Part shown: positions 36,586-45,915 of the stretch, one piece after another
Position numbering within the stretch: position 1 is the first letter of the stretch
How the letters are laid out: every line of letters begins with the position of its first letter
Source: Acinetobacter pecorum
GTDB lineage: Bacteria > Pseudomonadota > Gammaproteobacteria > Pseudomonadales > Moraxellaceae
NCBI RefSeq assembly: GCF_014837015.1
Contig: NZ_JACSPT010000002.1
Location: 62,001 to 126,000, forward strand
DNA: 64,000 bases
Direction of reading: 5' to 3'
Program-made: the position numbers and the translations under genes
Notes under the pieces: generated by a model
Database searches by the model: none
What the model saw: only the letters and a program-made list of their open reading frames with translations
What the model was told of the DNA's origin: nothing

Positions 36586-39012
36586 TTAATGACGTGCTGC
36601 TTTCGCTTCTTCTTTGGTTTTCACAATTGGCGGTTTAACCAATGCTTTTGGCAAGGAGGTCAATGCCAGCGGTAAAATCTCATCAATTGATTTTACTGCT
36701 TTGATCTCTAAACCTTCTTTGACATTTTCTGGGATTTCCGCCAGGTCACGTACGTTTTCCTGTGGAATGAATACCAGCTTGATGCCACCACGATGGGCTG
36801 CCAGAAGTTTCTCTTTCAAGCCACCGATACGTAGTGCACGACCGCCCAGACTGGTTTCACCTGTCATCGCGATATCCGGACGAATCGGAATACCGGTGAA
36901 GGCAGATACCAGTGCAGTGGTGAGTGCCAAACCTGCCGATGGACCATCTTTTGGTGTCGCACCTTCAGGTAAATGCACATGCACATCAGTTTCTTCAAAG
37001 CGAGAGGCTTCGATGCCGAGTTCATCTGCACGGGTACGCACAACAGTCATGGCAGTGGTAATCGATTCTTTCATGACATCGCCAAGAGAACCGGTAGTAA
37101 TAAACTTACCTTTACCCGGAACTGCAGCAACCTCAATAGTCAGTAACTCACCACCGACAGAAGTCCAAGCCAGACCGTTCACACGACCGATTTGTGCTTC
37201 TTCTTCCGCCATACCATAGTCAAATTTGTGTGGACCCAGGTATTCTGGAAGATTAACTGCTGTTACATCTACCTCAAGATTTTTAGCTTTCTTGCTGACT
37301 GCTTCTTTTACCACTTTACGTGCAATTTTTGACACTTCACGTTCAAGATTACGAACCCCGGCTTCACGGGTGTAATGGCGCACGATATCACGAATGGCTT
37401 CTTCGTGAACTGTAAGCTCTTTAGAACGTAAGCCATTGTTCTTGATTGCTTTAGGAACCAGATAGCGCTCAGCAATATTCACTTTTTCTTCTTCGGTATA
37501 ACCCGGAAGACGAATCACTTCCATACGGTCCAGCAGCGCCTCAGGAATGTTCATGCTGTTCGCAGTACAGATAAACATCACTTCTGACAGGTCAAGATCG
37601 AGATCAAGGTAATGATCACTGAACTTGCTGTTTTGTGATGGATCTAGTACTTCAAGCATCGCAGAAGCAGGATCACCACGGTAGTCTTGTGCCATCTTGT
37701 CGATTTCATCAAGCAGGAACAACGGGTTCTTCACACCTACTTTAATTAAAGACTGCACGATTTTACCTGGCATCGCACCGATATAGGTACGACGGTGACC
37801 ACGAATCTCGGCTTCATCACGTACACCACCCAACGCCATACGGACAAACTCACGACCGGTCGCCTTGGCAATGGATTCGCCCAGTGATGTTTTACCGACA
37901 CCTGGAGGACCAACCAGACATAGAATCGGACCGCGCAATTTTTTCACACGTGACTGAACAGCAAGATATTCCACAATACGATCTTTGACATCGTCCAGAC
38001 CATAATGGTCTGCATCCAGAATTTCCTGCGCCTTGTTCAGGTTAATGCTGACTTTGCTGGCCTTATTCCATGGTGTATCCAGAATGACTTCAAGATAGTT
38101 GCGTACCACGGCAGCTTCACTTGAAGCAGGCTGCATTGCTTTCAGCTTGCGGAACTCGTTTTCTGCTTTCTTGCGTACATGCTCAGGCAAATCTGCTTCA
38201 GCAAGACGTTTTTCAATTTCGGCGACATCATCTTCTGCACCGCCGTTCATATCAGAAAGCTCGCGCTGAATGACTTTCATTTTTTCATTCAGGAAGTATT
38301 CGCGCTGGTTCTTTTCCATCTGACGTTTAACAGAGTCATGCAAGGTTTGCTCGATCTGCTGTTCTTCAGACTGTTGCAATAGATAAGTCATTAATTCAGT
38401 TAAATGCGCTTCGAACTCGTCCTGTTCCAGGAACTTTTGTTTCACTTCAATATTCAATGGAACACGGGTTGCAACGAAGAACAATAACTGTAATAAATCT
38501 TCAATTTTGTTGGCTGCAGTGATCAGTTCACGTGCATTACGTAACTTCGCTTCTGCATATTGAGCGAAAAGCGCACGTAATTCTTGCAAGCGCACAGCTT
38601 GCGTGTCTTTATCCATCGTAACTGTCATTGGGCTGAGTTCATGCTCTGCTGTCAGATACTCGTTTTCGTCAATGATCGTTTTCAGCTTGGCACGATGCAG
38701 TCCTTCAATCAGGACTTTAATACAGTTTTCATCATTTTCGTGATTCACAACTTGCACAATCTTCGCGACAGTACCGTATTGATATAAATTGTCGTGATCA
38801 ATTTCTTCTGTAAGCGAATCTTTTTGTGCAACCACAAATACTAGATTGTCACTGTTACGAGCCACATCAACTGCATTGATCGATTTTTCACGACCGACAA
38901 ACAGCGCAATTTGCATGTGCGGATAAACCACCACATCACGCAGCGCCAAAAGGGGTAGTACACTTGGAACCTGCGGCTCTAAGGTTTCTGGATTCATGAT
39001 AATTTCAGACAT
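36586..39012 (-). CDS. lon: ATP-dependent protease Lon
   Basis: 808 residues from the ATG at 39012 with TAGGAG 5 nt upstream; a GTG six bases further up is less likely. Degrades damaged and regulatory proteins in the cytoplasm. N-terminal substrate domain, AAA+ module with Walker A GPPGVGKTSLGE and Walker B FLLDEIDK, and the C-terminal protease domain with catalytic Ser in PKDGPSAGLAL and Lys in GGLKEKLLAAHRG. All catalytic residues are present. A weak sigma-32-like promoter may lie upstream. No other protease genes of the ClpXP cluster are adjacent. Confidence 0.97.
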   Translation of the reverse strand: MSEIIMNPETLEPQVPSVLPLLALRDVVVYPHMQIALFVGREKSINAVDVARNSDNLVFVVAQKDSLTEEIDHDNLYQYGTVAKIVQVVNHENDENCIKVLIEGLHRAKLKTIIDENEYLTAEHELSPMTVTMDKDTQAVRLQELRALFAQYAEAKLRNARELITAANKIEDLLQLLFFVATRVPLNIEVKQKFLEQDEFEAHLTELMTYLLQQSEEQQIEQTLHDSVKRQMEKNQREYFLNEKMKVIQRELSDMNGGAEDDVAEIEKRLAEADLPEHVRKKAENEFRKLKAMQPASSEAAVVRNYLEVILDTPWNKASKVSINLNKAQEILDADHYGLDDVKDRIVEYLAVQSRVKKLRGPILCLVGPPGVGKTSLGESIAKATGREFVRMALGGVRDEAEIRGHRRTYIGAMPGKIVQSLIKVGVKNPLFLLDEIDKMAQDYRGDPASAMLEVLDPSQNSKFSDHYLDLDLDLSEVMFICTANSMNIPEALLDRMEVIRLPGYTEEEKVNIAERYLVPKAIKNNGLRSKELTVHEEAIRDIVRHYTREAGVRNLEREVSKIARKVVKEAVSKKAKNLEVDVTAVNLPEYLGPHKFDYGMAEEEAQIGRVNGLAWTSVGGELLTIEVAAVPGKGKFITTGSLGDVMKESITTAMTVVRTRADELGIEASRFEETDVHVHLPEGATPKDGPSAGLALTTALVSAFTGIPIRPDIAMTGETSLGGRALRIGGLKEKLLAAHRGGIKLVFIPQENVRDLAEIPENVKEGLEIKAVKSIDEILPLALTSLPKALVKPPIVKTKEEAKAARH

Positions 39013-39056
39013 GGGCACTCCTAATGAGTGACAACGGTGTTGCCATGCTTTTAATA

Positions 39057-39084
39057 GTGATGGGTAATTTTAAAAATACAAGGG
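39057..39084 (-). promoter_or_regulatory. Possible sigma-32-like promoter of lon
   Basis: On the minus strand CCCTTGTAT is followed after 11 bp by CCCAT, loosely matching the heat-shock consensus, about 50 bp before the lon start. Confidence 0.35.
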
Positions 39085-39159
39085 CAGTTGAGATTAAATT
39101 GTATGAAAAATGACTAATTATGTGATTTTGAAGTAGTTATCAAGAGCAAAATTGAAAAA

Positions 39160-39741
39160 TTAACGTTTGAACTTGATAGAAACTGTCGGAGTGATTAAAG
39201 CATCTAGGGGCTGATCCCATTTTTCCCGTTTTAAAGGTTGGCTAACCAGTTGAAAGTCATACGCAAGTCCCAGACGGAAAGGGTGTTTGGGTGCAGAAGC
39301 TAGGGTGCGATCATAAAAACCGCCGCCCATACCAATCCGGGTGCCTGAAGTATCACAGGCCAATAATGGCATGAGCAACAGATCCAGTTTGGAAACATGC
39401 ACACCATGGGTGCTCATGGGCTCTCGCATACCCAGCCGATGGTGGGCAAAGCGCCTGTTATGGTATTGATGCAGGCTGATCCGGATCCAGACTAGATGCT
39501 GATTCATGTCACAAATTGCAGGGAGATAAACCTGCTTGCCCAGCTGAAAGCAGCGTTCAATAATCGCCTGAGTCTGAATTTCCCCAAACGCATGCAGATA
39601 CAGCCCAATACGTTGGGCATGAATAAATTGTGGACTACGGATCAGACGGTTCAAGACTTTTTGTGCGGCCTGCCTTTGCTCAAATTTAGAGAGATGACGA
39701 CGCGTTTTACGAAGGTATCTTCTTAATTCCTGAATGGTCAT
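39160..39741 (-). CDS. ygfA: 5-formyltetrahydrofolate cyclo-ligase (MTHFS)
   Basis: 193 residues from the ATG at 39741; other ATGs 15 and 24 bp upstream are possible and none has a clear Shine-Dalgarno. Converts 5-formyl-THF to methenyl-THF with ATP. Signatures: the N-terminal LRRYLRKTRRHLS, IGLYLHAFGEIQT, and the signature DTSGTRIGMGGGFYDRTLA of the family. In enterics ygfA follows zapA and ssrS; here those lie 8 kb away (47.9-48.5 kb), so the order has been broken. Confidence 0.93.
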   Translation of the reverse strand: MTIQELRRYLRKTRRHLSKFEQRQAAQKVLNRLIRSPQFIHAQRIGLYLHAFGEIQTQAIIERCFQLGKQVYLPAICDMNQHLVWIRISLHQYHNRRFAHHRLGMREPMSTHGVHVSKLDLLLMPLLACDTSGTRIGMGGGFYDRTLASAPKHPFRLGLAYDFQLVSQPLKREKWDQPLDALITPTVSIKFKR

Positions 39742-40171
39742 AGGGCGCAAAAGCATATGCAACAAAATTGTGCTCTAGTCTAAGTGGGAATTCTGGAAAA
39801 GTAAAAAATAATTCTGAATTGTAATGTCCTATTGCATTTTATCTCCCGATATAAATCGTGCCAGGTTTAAAGTCTAATTAAAGAAATTTTATGACCTGTT
39901 TTTAAAAGGTGATGAGGCGAGTAGTATACGCTCTTTGATTCTCATCGCTTTTTATGTAATTAACAGGGTGATAGCAAGCTGCAGCAGTGAATAATTAGAA
40001 AAATGTTGAAAAGCTTTAGATCAATAAACATACAGCTTCAGAATAGATTTGTCCCGTTTTTGGTGAAATAGTATAGATACGGAATCATATGACTATTCTC
40101 GGCTGAGAAATGATACACATTGGACATTGGACTTAGGTAGGCACGTAAGACCTAACTCAATGGAGAACATG
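39742..40171. other. Intergenic gap with an orphan stem-loop
   Basis: About 430 bp without a clear gene. AAAAGGTGATGAG...CTCATCGCTTTTT (39904-39952) makes a long imperfect hairpin with an internal GCG/CGC stem and a T tract, as in a terminator or small RNA end, but no gene precedes it on the plus strand. Nothing else is seen. Confidence 0.5.
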
Positions 40172-40654
40172 ATGAATATTGTGAAGAACACTATCTGCCT
40201 CTGGTACGATAACGATGCTGAAACTGCTGCGCGATTTTATGCGGACACCTTTCCAGATTCCTCGATTGACGCGATCAACCTTGCTCCTGGAGATTATCCC
40301 TCTGGGAAAGAAGGTGATGTCATTACGGTCGAATTTACAGTAATGGGCGTTGCCTGCATCGGGTTGAACGGTGGTCCTGGTTTTCAGCATAATGAAACAT
40401 TTTCATTTCAGGTGGCGACTGAAGACCAGGAGGAAACAGATCGCTACTGGAATGCCATTGTGGGCAATGGCGGTCAGGAAAGTGAGTGTGGCTGGTGCAA
40501 GGACAAGTGGGGCATTTCCTGGCAGATTACGCCAGCGGTCCTGATCAATGCCTGTAACAGTTCTGACCGTGCTGCAGCCAAACGTGCATTTGAGGCCATG
40601 ATGGACATGAAGAAAATTGATGTTGCCGTGATTGAAGCCGCTTTTCGTGGTTGA
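40172..40654 (+). CDS. VOC-family (PhnB/3-dmu-9-like) protein
   Basis: 160 residues from the ATG at 40172, chosen because GGAG (40162-40165) lies 6 nt upstream. Glyoxalase/bleomycin-resistance fold of the PhnB or 3-demethylubiquinone-9-like branch: NTICLWYDNDAETAARFYAD, then NETFSFQVATEDQEETDRYW and CGWCKDKWGISWQITP near the end. Many such proteins have no known activity. Alternative ATGs at 40160 and 40169 are poorer. A single gene with no operon partners. Confidence 0.85.
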   Translation: MNIVKNTICLWYDNDAETAARFYADTFPDSSIDAINLAPGDYPSGKEGDVITVEFTVMGVACIGLNGGPGFQHNETFSFQVATEDQEETDRYWNAIVGNGGQESECGWCKDKWGISWQITPAVLINACNSSDRAAAKRAFEAMMDMKKIDVAVIEAAFRG

Positions 40655-41053
40655 GTGACAGAGATTATCCGCAATTTCAGTGAATACTACTGGGCAGCCT
40701 TATTTACTTCAATATTTGAAACCTCTCCTTTTATATTTCCTTTTGATCATCTCCTGTTTGCCTATAATGCATCTTGGGTTAAAACCCCCTTAAGTCCGGC
40801 ATGGAGTACCTCCAATTTTATTACTAGTCCAAGATATAAGCTGAATGGTTCCCTTAAAGGTTTATTAATAGATAGGTTTTATATATCAATTGTAAAAGTT
40901 GAAGGGATGCAGATCATGCAATATGAGTTACAGAATAATTTTTGCACTGAATTGAAAACAGACTGAACCAAAAACAGTCATCTAATCAAATTTCCCTCTC
41001 ATTGGGACATCTTAAATAATATTAAAATATTGAAATTAATATAAAAATAAAAC

Positions 41054-41069
41054 TGGCATAAGTTCTGCA
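41054..41069 (+). promoter_or_regulatory. Sigma-54-like promoter (GG-N10-GC)
   Basis: TGGCATAAGTTCTGCA matches the RpoN consensus TGGCAYRNNNNTTGCW at all but one defined position, with the essential GG and GC spaced by exactly 10 bp. It lies upstream of the carboxylase gene, whose expression would suit nitrogen control. Confidence 0.6.
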
Positions 41070-41084
41070 TATCTGTATTTAAAC

Positions 41085-41105
41085 TTGGATACAAGATTGG
41101 ATACA
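41085..41105 (+). promoter_or_regulatory. TTGGATACA direct repeat, candidate GntR site
   Basis: TTGGATACA occurs at 41085-41093 and 41097-41105, immediately before the ATG of a small ORF and downstream of the sigma-54-like promoter. It may bind the GntR regulator encoded downstream of the carboxylase. Confidence 0.45.
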
Positions 41106-41107
41106 GA

Positions 41108-41371
41108 ATGCTTCCTCACAAAATGATCGACTGGACAGTCCTGAAATGGCGTGCGGCCGATCAGCCAAAACAGTTCTCACCGAAAAATCCCACTCAACTC
41201 AATGCACAATTCGAGCGTAATGGACCTGCCTGTATTTTGGTTGCGACTGGCACATATCTGAAAGAAAAAATTGATGCATTCAGGAAAGCTGTATATGCGG
41301 ATAGTGTGCATCTGCACCTGCATTACAGATCAGTGAACTTGGTAGGTAGCGAGTCTATGTCCATGAGCTGA
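41108..41371 (+). CDS. Small hypothetical ORF ahead of the carboxylase gene
   Basis: 87 residues, unrecognised. It begins with ATG 3 bp after the second TTGGATACA repeat and has only a weak upstream GGAT. Its composition (MIDWTVLKWRAADQPKQF, ACILVATGTYLKEKIDAF) looks protein-like. It may be a real leader gene of the carboxylase operon or a remnant of an accessory gene. Urea amidolyase-associated genes that normally sit here are not recognisable in it. Confidence 0.35.
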   Translation: MLPHKMIDWTVLKWRAADQPKQFSPKNPTQLNAQFERNGPACILVATGTYLKEKIDAFRKAVYADSVHLHLHYRSVNLVGSESMSMS

Positions 41372-41439
41372 ATCAATAAAAAATGAAACAGAGCCATTCA
41401 GCAGATTCAAAAAAATAGATAAAATAACAGGGGATTCAT

Positions 41440-44400
41440 ATGTTTAAGACTGTACTGATTGCAAACCGCGGCGAAATTGCTGTTCGCGCCATTCGCACAT
41501 TAAAAAAAATGGGTGTAACCAGTGTCGCCGTTTATTCAGAAACAGATCGTTATGCGCAGCATGTACTTGATGCAGATGTTGCCGTATCTCTGCAAGGGAC
41601 TAAACCTAGCGATACCTATTTGAGTATCGAAAAGCTGATTGCTGCAGCCAAAAATACCGGGGCCGAAGCAATTTTCCCGGGTTATGGTTTTCTGTCAGAA
41701 AGTGCTGATTTTGCCCGTGCCTGCGAAGAAAATGGCATTGCTTTCATGGGACCCACAGCTGCGCAGATTTTAGAGTTTGGTTTAAAACATCGTGCCCGTG
41801 AACTTGCTGCAGCTGCCAATGTACCCATGACTCCCGGTACAGGTCTGCTAAATAGTCTGGACGAAGCTTTGGCAGAAGCTGAAAAAATTGGTTATCCAAT
41901 TATGCTGAAAAGCACAGCAGGCGGTGGCGGAATTGGCTTGACCCGTTGTGATGATGCAGAAGCACTTCGAGAGGCTTATGAAAGTGTAAAACGTCTGGGT
42001 GAGCAGTTCTTTAAAGATGCCGGGGTGTTTCTGGAACGCTTTGTGGATAAAGCCCGTCATGTCGAAGTTCAGATTTTTGGAGATGGACAGGGACAGGTAG
42101 TGGCTTTGGGTGAGCGTGACTGTTCATTACAGCGCCGTAATCAGAAGGTCGTAGAAGAAACACCAGCGGCTCATTTACCTGATGCAACCCGTCAAAAACT
42201 GCATCAGGCGGCAGTTGAACTGGGCAAATCGGTGAAATATCGCAGTGCCGGTACGGTTGAGTTTATTTACGATGCAGCACGTGACGAGTTTTATTTCCTT
42301 GAAGTGAATACCCGTTTGCAGGTGGAACATCCTGTCACTGAAATGGTGACCGGTTTAGACCTGATCGAATGCATGTTGAAAATCGCAGCAGGCGATACTT
42401 TGGATTGGAAGCATCTAAGCAGTATTCAGCCTCGGGGTGCAGCGATTGAAGTACGCATATATGCCGAAGATCCAGTCAAGAATTTCCAGCCGAGTCCAGG
42501 GATTTTGACCGATGTTTTTTTTCCGGAAAATGTCCGGGTTGATACCTGGGTGAGTACCGGAACTGAAATTTCCCAATATTTTGATCCGATGGTTGCCAAG
42601 ATTATTGTGCATGCTGAAGATCGTGATACTGCCATTCGTACGCTTAAATCAGTTTTAGCTGAAACTCGCCTGAATGGTATTAGTACCAATCTGGATTATG
42701 TGCATACTGTTATTTCAGATCCACGTTTTAAACAGATGCAGATCTGGACACGCATGCTGGATGATTTCAAATATGTGCCGAATGTGATTGAGGTGATTCA
42801 GCCGGGTACACAAAGTTCGATTCAGGATTATCCGGGTCGTGTCGGGTATTGGGATATTGGTGTACCGCCTTCAGGCCCAATGGATGATTATGCCTTCCGG
42901 CTGGCCAATAAAATTGTCGGGAATGCCGAGGCCGCCGCCGGGTTCGAATTTACCCTGCAAGGTCCAACCCTCAAGTTTCATGCAGACAATGTCATTGCTT
43001 TAACTGGCGCCCCTTGTCCGGTAAGTCTGGATGATGAAGCAGTAAATTTCTGGCAGCCTATTCAGATAAAAGTAGGACAAACCTTAAAAATTGGACAGGT
43101 TGAATCCGGATGCCGGACTTATCTGGCTGTGCGAAATGGTCTGAATGTACCGGAATATCTGGGTAGCCGTTCTACCTTTGCTTTAGGTAATTTTGGTGGA
43201 CATGCAGGCCGAGTATTACGGGCTGGTGACATGATTAAGATGGTGAATCCTGAGCTGCCGGCCGATGGTCTACCTTTGGCGATTGCAGAACCTGAAGCTT
43301 TGGCAACAGCTCTGATTCCAGGTTATGGCAAGGAATGGAAAATTGGTGTGCTCTATGGTCCGCATGGAGCACCTGATTTCTTTAAAGCTGAATATATTGA
43401 GGAGTTTTTTGCATCAAGCTGGAAAGTGCATTTTAACTCGAACCGGTTGGGTATCCGTTTAACCGGACCGACGCCAAGCTGGGCGCGTGAAAATGGTGGT
43501 GAAGCGGGGCTGCATCCATCCAATGTGCATGACTGTGAATATGCCATTGGTGCAATCAACTTTACCGGTGACTTCCCTGTAATCCTTGCCAAAGATGGTC
43601 CGAGCCTGGGTGGCTTTGTCTGTCCGGTGACCATTGCCAAAGCAGAACTCTGGAAAATTGGTCAACTGAAAGCCGATGACACGATTAGCTTCTATCCAAT
43701 CTCGATAGAGCAGGCCAATGCGCTGGAGCGGCAGCAAATTCAAACCCTCCAAAACTTTGCCAAGGCAGAGATGACCCACGAGGCTGAAGTTGTTGCAGTT
43801 CAGGCAGAAAGTATCCTGGCATTGCGTGAAGCTACACCAGATGCACCAAAAGCTGTATATCGTCAGGCAGGAGACAGTTATATCTTGCTGGAATATGGCG
43901 ATAACGTACTGGATTTGGCCCTGCGCCTGCGCGTACACTGCTTGATGCAACTGATTCGTGAAGCTGATCTTGACGGTATCCTGGAATTATCGCCTGGTGT
44001 GCGATCCTTGCAGATTAAATATGATGGTCTGCAGTGTAGCCAGCAGCAACTGATTCACTTCCTGCTTGGTCTTGAAGAACAGATGGGCGATTTGCGTGAC
44101 ATTAAAATTCCTTCAAGAATTATCCATTTACCCATGGCCTTTGAGGACTCGGCGACTCTGGGTGCGGTTGAGCGTTATCAGGAAAGCGTCTGTGCCAAAG
44201 CCCCGTGGCTTCCGAATAATGTTGATTTTATTCAGCGGATTAATGGTCTACATACTCGCCAGCAAGTTAAAGACATTATTTTTGATGCCAATTATCTGAT
44301 TTTGGGGCTAGGTGATGTATATCTGACTGCACCTTGTGCAGTGCCCATTGATCCGCGCCACCGTTTACTGAGTTCTAAATATAATCCGGCCCGTACTTTT

Positions 44401-45039
44401 ACCGCCGAAGGCACAGTCGGGATTGGCGGCATGTATATGTGTATTTATGGCATGGACTCACCGGGTGGCTATCAGTTGATTGGCCGTACCGTGCCGATCT
44501 GGAACAAGTTTAAAAAGAACAAGCAGTTTGGCGATCAGCAATGGTTCTTACGCTTTTTTGACCAGATTAAATATTATGAGGTCACTGAGGCCGAACTGGA
44601 TCAGTTCCGTGCTGATTTCGCCCATGGTCTGGCAGAAATCAAAATTGAGGAATGCGAGTTTGACTTTGCAGCATATCAGGATTTCCTAGCTGCAGAACAG
44701 GACAGTATTGTGGCTTTTAAAGCACAGCAACAGGCCGCTTTTAGCACCGAAGTTGAACGCTGGAAAGACGATTTTGATGCACCTGTAGAAATAGAAGTGC
44801 TGCAGGATGATACCGATTACAGCCAGTATGTCCCTCTCAACGCCTCTATGACCGGCAATATCTGGAAGATTTTTGTAGAAGCCGGGCAGATTGTGAAAAA
44901 AGGTGACACGGTGGCCATCATCGAGGCCATGAAAATGGAGCTGCCGGTCTATGCTGACGATGATGGCATTGTCAAAGCCATTATCTGCCGTTCTGGTCAG
45001 ACCGTGCATAGTGGTGAGCCACTGGTCTATATGGAGTAA
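41440..45039 (+). CDS. uca: Biotin-dependent urea/guanidine carboxylase
   Basis: 1199 residues. Biotin carboxylase domain (about 1-450; ATP-grasp segment with AGGGGIGLTRC, FLEVNTRLQVEHPVTE), then KipA/KipI-like carboxyltransferase halves (about 460-1010: GSRSTFALGNFGGHAGRVL, YGPHGAPDFF, LGDVYLTAPCAVPIDPRHR), and a C-terminal biotinyl domain with the biotinylated Lys1165 in EAMKMELP. It uses bicarbonate and ATP to carboxylate urea to allophanate; recent work shows that some homologues use guanidine. AGGGG precedes the ATG. No allophanate hydrolase gene is adjacent, which is unusual. A GntR regulator follows after 11 bp. Confidence 0.9.
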   Translation: MFKTVLIANRGEIAVRAIRTLKKMGVTSVAVYSETDRYAQHVLDADVAVSLQGTKPSDTYLSIEKLIAAAKNTGAEAIFPGYGFLSESADFARACEENGIAFMGPTAAQILEFGLKHRARELAAAANVPMTPGTGLLNSLDEALAEAEKIGYPIMLKSTAGGGGIGLTRCDDAEALREAYESVKRLGEQFFKDAGVFLERFVDKARHVEVQIFGDGQGQVVALGERDCSLQRRNQKVVEETPAAHLPDATRQKLHQAAVELGKSVKYRSAGTVEFIYDAARDEFYFLEVNTRLQVEHPVTEMVTGLDLIECMLKIAAGDTLDWKHLSSIQPRGAAIEVRIYAEDPVKNFQPSPGILTDVFFPENVRVDTWVSTGTEISQYFDPMVAKIIVHAEDRDTAIRTLKSVLAETRLNGISTNLDYVHTVISDPRFKQMQIWTRMLDDFKYVPNVIEVIQPGTQSSIQDYPGRVGYWDIGVPPSGPMDDYAFRLANKIVGNAEAAAGFEFTLQGPTLKFHADNVIALTGAPCPVSLDDEAVNFWQPIQIKVGQTLKIGQVESGCRTYLAVRNGLNVPEYLGSRSTFALGNFGGHAGRVLRAGDMIKMVNPELPADGLPLAIAEPEALATALIPGYGKEWKIGVLYGPHGAPDFFKAEYIEEFFASSWKVHFNSNRLGIRLTGPTPSWARENGGEAGLHPSNVHDCEYAIGAINFTGDFPVILAKDGPSLGGFVCPVTIAKAELWKIGQLKADDTISFYPISIEQANALERQQIQTLQNFAKAEMTHEAEVVAVQAESILALREATPDAPKAVYRQAGDSYILLEYGDNVLDLALRLRVHCLMQLIREADLDGILELSPGVRSLQIKYDGLQCSQQQLIHFLLGLEEQMGDLRDIKIPSRIIHLPMAFEDSATLGAVERYQESVCAKAPWLPNNVDFIQRINGLHTRQQVKDIIFDANYLILGLGDVYLTAPCAVPIDPRHRLLSSKYNPARTFTAEGTVGIGGMYMCIYGMDSPGGYQLIGRTVPIWNKFKKNKQFGDQQWFLRFFDQIKYYEVTEAELDQFRADFAHGLAEIKIEECEFDFAAYQDFLAAEQDSIVAFKAQQQAAFSTEVERWKDDFDAPVEIEVLQDDTDYSQYVPLNASMTGNIWKIFVEAGQIVKKGDTVAIIEAMKMELPVYADDDGIVKAIICRSGQTVHSGEPLVYME

Positions 45040-45050
45040 TGGATTGAGCC

Positions 45051-45758
45051 ATGACTATTGTTCGCAATCCAAGTACTAAAGCGACAGGAAAAAGCTCAGA
45101 CAATCTGTCTGAGCTGGTTTTCCAGAAAATTAAAAATGACATTTTTGACTTTAAGCTGATGCCGGGAGAGCGCTTTACCGAATCGGAAATTGCTGAAAGC
45201 TATGCCGTAAGCCGTACACCCATCCGGCAAGCTTTGTATCGCTTGCAGCAGGAAGGTTATGTGGATGTTCAGTTTAGAAGTGGCTGGCAGGTCCGGCCCC
45301 TAGACTTTAAAGTTTATGAAGAACTGTATGATCTGCGGATTTTATTGGAAGGTTATGCAGTCGAACAACTTTGTCAGATGCCCAAAGACCAGTTGCAGGT
45401 TGCTCTGGCTGTTTTGATTCAAACCTGGTGTATTCAACCAGAACAATATATCTATGATCTCAGGCGGTTATCTGTAGAAGATGAAGCATTTCATTGTCAT
45501 TTGGTATTTGCAGCCGGCAATGCAGAAATGGCAAAAATACATAGTGAGATCAGCGAAAAAATTCGGATCATACGCCGGCTGGATTTTTCCAAGGATTATC
45601 GGGTTACAGCCACCTATGCTGAACATCAACAGATTTTAAAGGCGCTGCTTGCTCAAGATGCAGTCTCCTGCCTTTCTATATTAGAGGCTCATATTCGACT
45701 CAGCCGTAATGAGGTAAAAAAAATTACTCTGGAAATGTTGTCGTGTTGTCCTGCGTAA
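45051..45758 (+). CDS. GntR-family regulator with FCD domain
   Basis: 235 residues. N-terminal GntR winged helix (LVFQKIKNDIFDFKLMPGE, SEIAESYAVSRTPIRQALYR, LQQEGYVDVQFRSGWQVR) followed by an all-helical FCD ligand domain (YELYDLRILLEGYAVEQL, HIRLSRNEVKKI). Starts 11 bp after the carboxylase stop, so it is probably in the same transcript and may regulate it. FCD regulators sense carboxylic acids or related small metabolites. The TTGGATACA repeats upstream of the unit are candidate sites. Confidence 0.88.
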   Translation: MTIVRNPSTKATGKSSDNLSELVFQKIKNDIFDFKLMPGERFTESEIAESYAVSRTPIRQALYRLQQEGYVDVQFRSGWQVRPLDFKVYEELYDLRILLEGYAVEQLCQMPKDQLQVALAVLIQTWCIQPEQYIYDLRRLSVEDEAFHCHLVFAAGNAEMAKIHSEISEKIRIIRRLDFSKDYRVTATYAEHQQILKALLAQDAVSCLSILEAHIRLSRNEVKKITLEMLSCCPA

Positions 45759-45915
45759 GTGAGTCAGAATAAATTTATGTTTACAGCAAGAAAAACATCA
45801 GACCTGACTCAAAGTTGATAACCAATTCATAACCAGAAAAAACAAGAATCAGCTAGTGGCATCTCTTGTAGTTTTTTAAAGTTAAGTCGAGGATAATAAT
45901 AACAAAGAGATAAAA

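Larger units (their letters stand above)
40655..41107. other. Intergenic region holding the promoter of the carboxylase unit
   Basis: No supported gene; a 103-codon frame directly after the VOC gene looks non-coding. The region ends with the sigma-54-like promoter at 41054-41069 and a TTGGATACA direct repeat at 41085-41105. Confidence 0.55.

Noticed and set aside
36614-37219. 201-codon plus-strand frame opposite lon
   Set aside because: Ser/Pro/Arg-rich composition is that of a shadow of the lon protease domain; no motif.
40655-40966. 103-codon plus-strand frame directly after the VOC gene
   Set aside because: Starts at GTG one base after the previous stop with no ribosome site and has irregular composition with no recognisable motif; treated as non-coding.
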